DNA of 16,089 bases, taken from Clostridiales bacterium UBA6363. Its GTDB lineage: Bacteria; Bacillota; Clostridia; UBA1381. Position 1 is the stretch's first letter. Each line of letters starts with the position of its first letter. Position numbers and translations under genes: made by a program. The stretch lies in NCBI GenBank assembly GCA_002438865.1, contig DJRJ01000136.1:5862-21950 (forward strand). Reading direction: 5' to 3'. The notes under the pieces were generated by a model. It had not been told where the DNA came from and ran no database searches. It saw only the letters and a list, made by a program, of their open reading frames with translations. Shown one piece after another: positions 7,960 through 14,409 of the stretch.

Positions 7960-8304
7960 ATGGAGGACTGCTTATTTTGTAAAATAATTAACGGTGAAAT
8001 CCCGTCAAAAAAGGTCTATGAGGACGATATGATGCTCGCTTTTTACGATATTGACCCCCAAGCACCGGAGCATATTGTAATTGTGCCGAAAACGCACATA
8101 AAAAGCGCAAACGAAATTGACGAAACAAATGTAAAATACGTAACGCATATATGGGAGAAAATTCCGCAGCTTGCAAAGGAACACGGCTTTGCCGAAAACG
8201 GCTACCGTGTGGTAAACAACTGCGGAGCAGACGGCGGACAGAGCGTACCGCATCTGCATTTTCACCTTATGGGCGGCAGAGCGTTCGGCTGGCCGGCAGG
8301 TTAA
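7960..8304 (+). CDS. HIT family protein (HINT-like nucleoside phosphoramidase)
   Basis: 114-residue histidine-triad protein of the HINT branch, which hydrolyses nucleoside phosphoramidates and related AMP-linked compounds in the cytoplasm. The triad motif H98-L-H100-F-H102 is near the C-terminus, as expected. An N-terminal C4-L-F-C7 pair precedes the conserved FCKIINGEIPSKKVYED block. The length is exactly typical. AAGGAGG (7947-7953) overlaps the preceding stop and gives a clear start at ATG 7960. The gene is third in the alaS operon. A strong terminator follows, so the operon ends here. HINT enzymes have been linked to hydrolysis of aminoacyl adenylates, so a functional link with alaS is possible but is inference only. 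Confidence 0.93.
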   Translation: MEDCLFCKIINGEIPSKKVYEDDMMLAFYDIDPQAPEHIVIVPKTHIKSANEIDETNVKYVTHIWEKIPQLAKEHGFAENGYRVVNNCGADGGQSVPHLHFHLMGGRAFGWPAG

Positions 8305-8309
8305 TAGCA

Positions 8310-8347
8310 AAAACAGCGCCGCCTTACGGGCGGTGCTGTTTTGGTTT
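8310..8347 (+). terminator. Intrinsic terminator after the HIT gene
   Basis: A 14-bp stem (8310-8323 with 8329-8342, one G-T pair) with loop TTACG and GC-rich core GCCGCC/GGCGGT is followed by a broken T run (8339-8347). It starts six bases after the HIT stop. A-rich sequence on the left makes it potentially bidirectional. Confidence 0.85.
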
Positions 8348-8366
8348 ATAGAGAGGAGAGTTTAAT

Positions 8367-10088
8367 ATGAGAAAGATAGCTTTATTTATATCGGTATTTG
8401 CCGCAATTCTTATGTGCGGTACGGCGTATGCGGCAAACGGCGATATTGCAGGAGAAATATACACAACCGATATTCTTACGCAGATAGACGGAAAGGATAT
8501 TCCCTCATACGCAATAAACGGCGAAACGCTTATTGCGCTTGAGGACCTTGAGGCGTACGGCTTTAACGTTAAGTATGACGATTCCATACGCACCGTTTTT
8601 GTAAATCAGACGGGAACATGCCCCGAGGATTTCAATCCGAGCGTACCGAGGGGAAAGGTCGGCGGTATTGCCGGATATTATTACGAAAGCGATATAAAAG
8701 CTTACGTAAACGGCAGTTATGTGAGCGCATATTCATTAAACGGAAAAATGGCAGCAAAGGTTGAGGAATTGGGAGATGCGGGCGAAAATTCGCCGTACGG
8801 CGTTTCGCAGTATCTTATGACGTATAACTGGGATAACGATAAGCGCCTTTTGTCATTGTATACCGAAAAGGATAAGCTCCCGTCGGTTGAAAAAATCAAG
8901 GACGATTACAAAAACAGCGACAGCTTCGGCTGGTTTTTCTCAAGGGAAATTCCGACGGAGAGCGGCTGTGTGCTTGTGGGCGGAACCGGCGGTACAACGC
9001 ACGGCACATATATGAATTATAAATTCCTGCGTTACAGCGATAAGCTGTATATGGGAATTAATGAGGTTTTGCGTGCCTACGGATTTTATGATTACTGGGG
9101 ACACGCAGAGGCGGACAATATCCGTGCGGACGGGGATAACCTTGTGTTTGACGGCGTAAAATTCGACGGCAGAAACGGCACATACAGCCTTAATCTGCTT
9201 ACATTTGAAATGTCCGTTGTCGGCGAGGAAAAGTTTGACCCGAATTTGCGTTCCGTTCCGGTGGAGCCTTCCTCACCGGAGGGAAAGAGCATAAAAACCT
9301 CGGGTGTAAACGTTGAAATAGATAAAAAGCCCGTTCAGGCGTATTCGGGACAAAATCTGTACCGTGACGGCGACAGCATAACGTTTATCGACGCCGACGT
9401 TCTTTTGCATTTCGGGTTCACAAAATCAGAAAATGACGGTATTGTGATATACAATAAAACAGGTAAAACGGACGCGGCGTGGAACGATGCGGTGCGTCCG
9501 TCGGGCGAGGATTTCGGAACGGTTGTGTTTGACGATAAGCCGGTGTATATAAACGGCAGAAATGTGGGTTCATATATTGTCGGCGGAAAAAGGCTTATAA
9601 ATGCCGATCATCTTTGGGTCGCATCGGTCTATCAGTCATCGGCGGAGTATGTTCTGCACGGCAAATACGGTCTGAGCGATTACCTTATCAGCGGAAAATA
9701 TGATTCGGAAACAAACACGCTGTCGCTTGATACCTCGGGATATACGGACGTGTATTTCGATACGTTAAAGGAAGCCGTTAAAGTAAGAAACTTTAATCTG
9801 CCGAGCATCTATACACCCGATGATGTGAAGGTAACGGTGATAGCGGATACGGATAATCTGTTTATCGTATCACATTCGTTTAAAGAAGAATTCGGTGCGG
9901 ATTGCTATATGGTTGTTACGGAGGACGGAAAATACGGCAAAGCGTATCATATAAACGACTTTTTCGCCCTGTACGGGGTGAGTCAGGCGGACAGCTTCAG
10001 CTATGCGGATAATCATATAACCGCAAAAACGGGAAACGGCTCGGAATACAGCCTTGACCTTGGCACTTTTATTGTAACGGGAGTTTAA
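8367..10088 (+). CDS. Secreted protein with duplicated copper-amine-oxidase-N-like stalk domains
   Basis: 573-residue exported protein of unknown function. Residues 1-22 are a Sec signal peptide ending A-Y-A, with cleavage likely before A23. The mature part looks like a tandem duplication. Each half has a first unit of the copper amine oxidase N-terminal type (about 34-82 and 313-366), a second unit (108-167 and 386-456, both with xYxNGxxVxxY then YGxSxYL) and a third unit ending in GTYSLNLLTFEM or SEYSLDLGTFIV (about 219-284 and 490-573). There is no catalytic copper-oxidase domain, LPXTG motif or membrane anchor, so the family name does not imply enzyme activity. Surface binding or adhesion is the usual guess. 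The start has GAGGAGAG upstream. The MFS gene follows seven bases later. Confidence 0.8.
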   Translation: MRKIALFISVFAAILMCGTAYAANGDIAGEIYTTDILTQIDGKDIPSYAINGETLIALEDLEAYGFNVKYDDSIRTVFVNQTGTCPEDFNPSVPRGKVGGIAGYYYESDIKAYVNGSYVSAYSLNGKMAAKVEELGDAGENSPYGVSQYLMTYNWDNDKRLLSLYTEKDKLPSVEKIKDDYKNSDSFGWFFSREIPTESGCVLVGGTGGTTHGTYMNYKFLRYSDKLYMGINEVLRAYGFYDYWGHAEADNIRADGDNLVFDGVKFDGRNGTYSLNLLTFEMSVVGEEKFDPNLRSVPVEPSSPEGKSIKTSGVNVEIDKKPVQAYSGQNLYRDGDSITFIDADVLLHFGFTKSENDGIVIYNKTGKTDAAWNDAVRPSGEDFGTVVFDDKPVYINGRNVGSYIVGGKRLINADHLWVASVYQSSAEYVLHGKYGLSDYLISGKYDSETNTLSLDTSGYTDVYFDTLKEAVKVRNFNLPSIYTPDDVKVTVIADTDNLFIVSHSFKEEFGADCYMVVTEDGKYGKAYHINDFFALYGVSQADSFSYADNHITAKTGNGSEYSLDLGTFIVTGV

Positions 10089-10095
10089 GCTTTAT

Positions 10096-11283
10096 ATGAA
10101 AAATTACGAAAATACAATAAGAGCTTGCTTTATCGGCTATATTGTACAGGGAATAGTAAATAATTTTGTGCCGCTGCTGTTTATCACGTTTCAGTCGCAG
10201 TACGGCATACCGCTGTCGGAGATAACAATGCTTATCACGATAAATTTTATGCTCCAGCTTGGGGTTGACCTGGCGTCGGCATTCTTTATCGATAAAATCG
10301 GCTACAGAGCGTCAACACTTTTGGCGCACGGCTTTGCGGCGGCAGGACTGATTATGCTTGCAATACTTCCCGAGGTAATAAATCCGTTTTGGGGACTTGT
10401 TATTTCGGTGCTGTTTTATGCAGTCGGCGGCGGACTTTTGGAGGTCGTTATAAGTCCTATGGTGGAGGCGTGTCCGAGCAAGCATAAGGCGAGAACAATG
10501 AGTATGCTGCACTCGTTCTACTGCTGGGGAACGGTGGGCGTAATAGCGGTATCCACGCTGTTTTTCGCCGTTTTCGGAATACACAACTGGAGAATACTTG
10601 CCGTTTTGTGGGCGATAATCCCCATAGCGAACGGTATATTCTTTACAAAAGTGCCTATAGCGGCACTTTCCGCAGATGAGGACGAGGGATTGTCGATAAA
10701 ACAGCTTTTCGGCAAAAAAATCTTTTGGGTGTTTCTGCTTATAATGTGCTGTTCCGGCGCAAGCGAGCAGGCGGTAAGCCAGTGGGCATCGGCTTTTGCC
10801 GAAAAAGCGCTCGGGATTTCAAAATCGGTCGGCGATATTGCCGGCCCAACGCTGTTTTCGGTGCTTATGGGCGTTTCAAGATTGATATACGGAAAATTCG
10901 GCGAGAAAATCAGCCTTGACAAAATGATGATTTCAAGCTCGCTGTTATGCGTTGCGGCATATCTTGTTATTTCGCTTTCCGCCTCGCCCGTTATGGGACT
11001 TATAGGCATTGCCGTGTCGGGATTTGCCGTCGGCATACTGTGGCCCGGCGCATACAGCAAGGCGGCTGTGTCGATAAAGGGCGGCGGTACGTCTATGTTT
11101 GCCCTGCTCGCATTGGCAGGCGATCTCGGCTGCAGCGGCGGTCCGACTTTCGCCGGCAGAATTGCGGCGGCGGCAGGCGATAATCTTAAAACGGGCATAC
11201 TTGCGGCGGTGGTTTTTCCCGCCGTGCTTACTGTGGTGCTTGTTCTGATGCGCAAACGCAAAACGACGGCGCCATCACGTTGA
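10096..11283 (+). CDS. Major facilitator superfamily transporter
   Basis: 395-residue polytopic membrane protein with about 12 hydrophobic segments in two halves. FIDKIGYRAS, between the second and third segments, fits the MFS signature loop (D-x-x-G-x-R), and a charged central loop lies near residues 195-205 (LSADEDEGLSIKQLFGKK). The segment with SEQAVSQWASAF in the second half resembles the sugar-porter/FucP-NarK-like branch, but the substrate cannot be deduced. It ends in a basic tail (RKRKTTAPSR). The best upstream Shine-Dalgarno (GGGAG, 10079-10083) lies within the end of the previous gene at 12-nt spacing, which suggests translational coupling. The nearest clear terminator is about 310 nt downstream, beyond the repeat cluster. 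Confidence 0.88.
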   Translation: MKNYENTIRACFIGYIVQGIVNNFVPLLFITFQSQYGIPLSEITMLITINFMLQLGVDLASAFFIDKIGYRASTLLAHGFAAAGLIMLAILPEVINPFWGLVISVLFYAVGGGLLEVVISPMVEACPSKHKARTMSMLHSFYCWGTVGVIAVSTLFFAVFGIHNWRILAVLWAIIPIANGIFFTKVPIAALSADEDEGLSIKQLFGKKIFWVFLLIMCCSGASEQAVSQWASAFAEKALGISKSVGDIAGPTLFSVLMGVSRLIYGKFGEKISLDKMMISSSLLCVAAYLVISLSASPVMGLIGIAVSGFAVGILWPGAYSKAAVSIKGGGTSMFALLALAGDLGCSGGPTFAGRIAAAAGDNLKTGILAAVVFPAVLTVVLVLMRKRKTTAPSR

Positions 11284-11307
11284 ATAAAGGTATATTTGCA
11301 ATTTTCG

Positions 11308-11388
11308 GTAGGGGACGATGCCCTTCATCGTCCTGAGTGCACATTGCATAGAATAACATTTAGGGGCGATGAGGGCATCGCCCCCTAC
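11308..11388. repeat. REPIN-like inverted pair of GTAG hairpins, copy 1
   Basis: An 81-bp unit that begins GTAGGGG and ends CCCCCTAC. The left hairpin pairs 11312-11320 with 11326-11334 (loop CCCTT, one G-T pair at the base). The right hairpin pairs 11363-11371 with 11376-11384 (loop AGGG). The right hairpin is in the opposite orientation, so both ends carry the GTAG tag at the foot of a GC-rich palindrome. That is the layout of REP sequences paired into REPINs, mobilised in other bacteria by RAYT (TnpA_REP) HUH transposases. It lies 24 bp after the MFS stop. No RAYT gene is in the window. The mobile interpretation is inference from structure. Confidence 0.6.
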
Positions 11389-11467
11389 AAATTGCGGAAA
11401 CCGTATGCCATAAGAAATGGCGTTTCGGGTTTGGTATCAACCCCAATAGGTTGCAAAACCGCGCACC

Positions 11468-11546
11468 GTAGGGCAGGGGCTTGCTCCTGCCGAAATGTGC
11501 ATCGTACGGGATTTTATTTCGGGTCGATGAGGGCATCGACCCCTAC
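11468..11546. repeat. REPIN-like inverted pair of GTAG hairpins, copy 2
   Basis: A 79-bp unit with the same layout as copy 1, from GTAGGG to CCCCTAC. The left hairpin pairs GGCAGGGG (11472-11479) with CTCCTGCC (11484-11491), with loop CTTG and one G-T pair. The right hairpin pairs GGGTCGATG (11521-11529) with CATCGACCC (11534-11542), with loop AGGG. The right hairpin matches that of copy 1 except for a compensated base pair, while the left hairpin has a different stem. The centre is unrelated AT-rich sequence. It starts 160 bp after copy 1. Confidence 0.6.
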
Positions 11547-11567
11547 AGTTTGCAAAAACCGTATGCC

Positions 11568-11587
11568 GTAGGGGGCTTGTGCCTGCC
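11568..11587 (+). repeat. Solitary degenerate GTAG hairpin
   Basis: GTAGGG and then GGCTTGTGCCTGCC reproduce the left hairpin of copy 2 with a 4-bp deletion in the stem and one substitution, so only a short stem remains. The 20 or so bases before it (TTTGCAAAAACCGTATGCC) resemble those before the other GTAG ends. It looks like a decayed single REP half. Confidence 0.45.
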
Positions 11588-11593
11588 GAATAC

Positions 11594-11632
11594 AAAAAAT
11601 GCTTCTCGGAATAATCCGAAGGAGCATTTTTT
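11594..11632 (+). terminator. Intrinsic terminator closing the MFS unit
   Basis: The outer stem AAAAAATGC (11594-11602) pairs with GCATTTTTT (11624-11632) and the inner stem TCGGA pairs with TCCGA around loop ATAA. A small 3x4 internal loop separates the two stems. A T tract ends the structure, and an A tract precedes it, so it may work in both directions. It is the first good terminator downstream of the MFS gene. Confidence 0.82.
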
Positions 11633-12104
11633 GCGGATTTTTTCTCACTCTATTTTAAATTAAACCTATTCTCGCTTTTGCTATAAACACTGTAAACTGT
11701 TCGTCATGAAATTTTCACATATAAATTAAAAAATTCTAAAGATTTTTTAGCATAGACTGTAACTTGACAGCTCTCTCTTTGGCATATTGATAATCTGAAA
11801 TTACTTGTTCTAAGCTTTGTTTTGAGTTAATTGGCATATGATAAGATTTTAAGCAAAAATAAACTATGCTTATTCAAATGTTATGTATTTTATTTATGAT
11901 TTTAGGCAGCAACATTCATATAACAACATATCGGTCAATGCAAAAAACGTCTGTATTTACCTCAAAAGGCAAAAAATAAATCGCCGAAAATTCAAATAAA
12001 ACTTGCCTTATTTCAATAACTTTGATATGCTGATAAGAGGACATATTGCAGGATTTTTTCCTAATGTGTCAAAAAAACAAAAATACAAAATGTGAAATCC
12101 GATG
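11633..12104. other. AT-rich intergenic stretch without a convincing gene
   Basis: About 470 bp that is visibly more AT-rich than its neighbours. No tRNA, riboswitch or recognised protein was seen. A 33-codon ATG-to-stop frame lies on the minus strand (11736-11837) without a Shine-Dalgarno. A spaced inverted repeat AAGGCAA (11966-11972) and TTGCCTT (12003-12009) is present but unremarkable in such sequence. The stretch may hold regulatory sites for the PTS operon downstream or decayed DNA. Confidence 0.6.
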
Positions 12105-12110
12105 TATAAT
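12082..12110 (+). promoter_or_regulatory. Possible promoter of the PRD regulator-ptsHI operon
   Basis: A perfect TATAAT lies at 12105-12110. Seventeen bases upstream is AATACA, which matches the -35 consensus only in its last three bases. A weak -35 would suit a promoter that needs an activator, but this is a guess. The start would fall near 12117, leaving a leader of about 40 nt. Confidence 0.4.
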
Positions 12111-12156
12111 GCAATTGTACAGAGGAGATGCGGACACGAAAGGAGCCGCCCAAGCT

Positions 12157-14124
12157 ATGAATAAAAGACAAACCGATATTCTGAAAATTCTGTATCAAGA
12201 CCGCAATTATATAACTTTCGGAGAAATAGCCGAAAGAATGAACGTGTCGGTAAAAACGGTACGCAACGACATTGCGGCGATAAAGGAGGCGCTCACGGCG
12301 GCAGACGCCGGAACGATAGAAACCAAACCTCACGCCGGGGTAAGACTTATCTCATCGGCGGAACGTTTGGAAAATCTCAAAAGCGAAGATGAGGACGAGG
12401 ACAAGGACATTTTCTTCTTTATCATACGCCACCTGTTCCGTAAAAACGACCTGACAGCGCAAAGACTTGCACAGCAGTATTATCTGGGAAGAGCACAGCT
12501 GGACAAGATACTTGAAAAAACAGCGCAGTGGTTCAACGAAAACCATATCGTATTTGAACGGCGCAGGGGCAAGGGAATATCAATACGCTACAGCGAATTT
12601 AATTACAGAACGGCGCTTGTCAATTTCTGTACCGAATATGCGGATATGTATGCGGAGCTTATAACGGAGCGTGACGCACCGTATTCGGTCGCTGCAAGCA
12701 GGGATTACACGGCAATATGCTCCGCACTGGAGGGCTTTGACGCCGCACCTGCCGCAAAGGCGGTAGCCGAACTTGAACACAGGTTCGGAATCAAATTCGA
12801 GTATGCGTCGGGTGTAAGGCTTCTGATGATGGTATCTCTCGGTATGTTAAGATCACGCAGCGGAAACAGGGTAGAAGTACCGAAAGTACGCAAATGCGCC
12901 GTTGACGGCGAATCGGATCTTAAAATGGCGAAGGCTCTTGCCGAAAGCCTCGGTACGGAAGTACCGCCGGAGGAGTTTGAATATCTGAAATACGCTGTGG
13001 CAATATCGGAAATACGTGAGTTTGAGTCCGATGAGTCAAGGCAGAGTATGGAGGTAATGAATACCGAGCTTTGCAGAATGACAATAAAGATTGTAAACCT
13101 GATAAGCGATATTGCAGAGGTGGATTTAAGAGGCGACAAATTCTTTGTACGGCAGATGTTTTTACAGCTAAAGGTCACAATAGCACGGCTTAAATACGGA
13201 ATAGTGTTTAAAAACCAACTTCTCGGCAGGATAAAGACAAATTATCCGAATATGATGGCGGCGGCGTGGCTTTTGGGAAACGTATTTGAAAAGGAGCTTA
13301 AGCTTGAAATAAACGAACACGAGGTAGGATACATTGCGCTCCATATAGGCGGCGCTATCGAAAGACAGCTTGCGGGCGTGAGCGCATGCATAGTATGCGA
13401 TTACGGTGTGGGAATATCTCAGATAATCAAAGAGAAGATAGCAAGAGCAATTCCCGACTTGAGAATAACAGAAATTTTCTCAAGCCGTGATATGCGGAAG
13501 ATAAAGAGCGAGCAGTGCGATTTCATTATCGCCGCAACGCCGCTCGGCAGCTACCGGTTAAACCGTGATATTGTGGAAATAAAGCACTTGCCGGACGAAA
13601 ACGACATAAAAATGCTTGAAAACCACATACGGTCGGTTCGGCTGAAACGCAGAGGCGGAATAAAAAATATTACACCTAACAAAAGCCTCTTTAACCGGGA
13701 GCTTATCTTTCCCAAATGCACGGCGAAAAACAAAACCGAGCTTTTGCAGATGCTTTGCTCCAAGCTTGAAATCACGGGATATGTCACCGGGAAATTTGAA
13801 AAGAGCGTGTTTGAAAGAGAAGAAAGCACCTCGACCGATATAGGAAAAGGCTTTGCCGTTCCGCACGGACTGAGCAGATACGTAAATCATTCCGCAGCGG
13901 CGTTTGCAACGCTCGAAACCCCGATTGAATGGAACGATGGCGGCGAATTAACCGATGTGGTATTTCTTCTGGCATTTGACCTCGATGAGGACGAAAAAGT
14001 AAAAGAGGAGATAATTGGGTTTTACAAGTCGGTTGTTTCCTTTATGGAGGACGAGGACGAGTGCAAAAAACTCAGAGAACTTACGGATAAAGATGAAATC
14101 ATAAAGATATTTGAAAAATGGTAA
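12157..14124 (+). CDS. PRD-containing PTS-regulated transcriptional activator (MtlR/LicR-type)
   Basis: 655-residue DNA-binding regulator controlled by PTS phosphorylation. Order of domains: N-terminal HTH (about 5-60, recognition region FGEIAERMNVSVKTVRNDI), a second winged-helix/Mga-like region (about 85-165), PRD1 (about 180-290), PRD2 (about 300-405), an EIIB-like domain with C414 in C-D-Y-G-V-G-I-S (about 408-495), and an EIIA-like domain with H570 in A-V-P-H-G (about 510-655). PRD2 keeps its second histidine, H396 (A-L-H-I-G). The first is replaced by Q337, and by alignment with typical PRDs the two PRD1 histidine positions are M225 and A280. ATG 12157 is preferred over the in-frame ATG at 12046 because AAAGGAG lies at 12139-12145 (11-nt spacing), the HTH begins directly after it, and the extra 37 residues are unlike the family and would overlap the promoter. 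ptsH follows after 13 nt. Confidence 0.88.
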   Translation: MNKRQTDILKILYQDRNYITFGEIAERMNVSVKTVRNDIAAIKEALTAADAGTIETKPHAGVRLISSAERLENLKSEDEDEDKDIFFFIIRHLFRKNDLTAQRLAQQYYLGRAQLDKILEKTAQWFNENHIVFERRRGKGISIRYSEFNYRTALVNFCTEYADMYAELITERDAPYSVAASRDYTAICSALEGFDAAPAAKAVAELEHRFGIKFEYASGVRLLMMVSLGMLRSRSGNRVEVPKVRKCAVDGESDLKMAKALAESLGTEVPPEEFEYLKYAVAISEIREFESDESRQSMEVMNTELCRMTIKIVNLISDIAEVDLRGDKFFVRQMFLQLKVTIARLKYGIVFKNQLLGRIKTNYPNMMAAAWLLGNVFEKELKLEINEHEVGYIALHIGGAIERQLAGVSACIVCDYGVGISQIIKEKIARAIPDLRITEIFSSRDMRKIKSEQCDFIIAATPLGSYRLNRDIVEIKHLPDENDIKMLENHIRSVRLKRRGGIKNITPNKSLFNRELIFPKCTAKNKTELLQMLCSKLEITGYVTGKFEKSVFEREESTSTDIGKGFAVPHGLSRYVNHSAAAFATLETPIEWNDGGELTDVVFLLAFDLDEDEKVKEEIIGFYKSVVSFMEDEDECKKLRELTDKDEIIKIFEKW

Positions 14125-14137
14125 AGGAGGAATTTCT

Positions 14138-14392
14138 ATGGTACAGGTAAGCTACACAATCAAAAACGAAGAAGGACTGCACGCACGTCCGGCATCGGAT
14201 TTCTGCAAAACCGCAAATAACTTTGAAAGCAAAATAACCGTCATAAAGGACGGCGAGGAGTTCGAGGCAAAGAGCATATTAATGGTGCTTTGCGTAGGTG
14301 CGGTACAAGGAGATACGATTGAAATAAGAGCAGAGGGCGAGGACGAGCAGGAGGCTGTAAAAGCCCTGATAGAAACACTTGAACGGGATTAA
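14138..14392 (+). CDS. ptsH: Phosphocarrier protein HPr
   Basis: 84-residue cytoplasmic phosphocarrier that passes phosphate from Enzyme I to sugar-specific EIIA domains and PRD regulators. The catalytic H15 sits in G-L-H-A-R-P-A-S. The regulatory S46 sits in A-K-S46-I-L-M-V, as in Gram-positive HPr proteins that are substrates of HPr kinase and act in catabolite repression with CcpA. The start is ATG 14138 with a near-perfect AAAGGAGG at 14123-14130. The upstream in-frame ATG at 14111 lies inside the regulator gene and would add nine unconserved residues. Length is standard. It is flanked by the PTS regulator and ptsI. Confidence 0.96.
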   Translation: MVQVSYTIKNEEGLHARPASDFCKTANNFESKITVIKDGEEFEAKSILMVLCVGAVQGDTIEIRAEGEDEQEAVKALIETLERD

Positions 14393-14409
14393 AAAGCGAG
14401 GTTACGGTT

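Noticed and set aside
10518..11261. Long minus-strand open frame of 247 codons opposite the MFS gene
   Set aside because: It is a shadow of the third-position bias of the MFS gene; the peptide is low in complexity and has no ribosome site.
11308..11587. CRISPR array
   Set aside because: The repeats are not regularly spaced direct repeats; they alternate in orientation, vary in stem sequence and have no cas genes nearby.
11296..11663. Two overlapping + strand open frames of 91 and 60 codons across the repeat cluster
   Set aside because: They are created by the GC-rich palindromes. There is no ribosome binding site, composition is odd with many Cys and Arg, and one runs through the terminator.
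11764..11794. Promoter-like TTGACA followed by GATAAT
   Set aside because: Spacing is 19 bp, the -10 is imperfect, and no gene starts within reach on the + strand.
12046..12156. N-terminal extension of the PTS regulator from ATG 12046
   Set aside because: The extra 37 residues are unlike any HTH start, cover the TATAAT at 12105-12110, and the Shine-Dalgarno fits ATG 12157.
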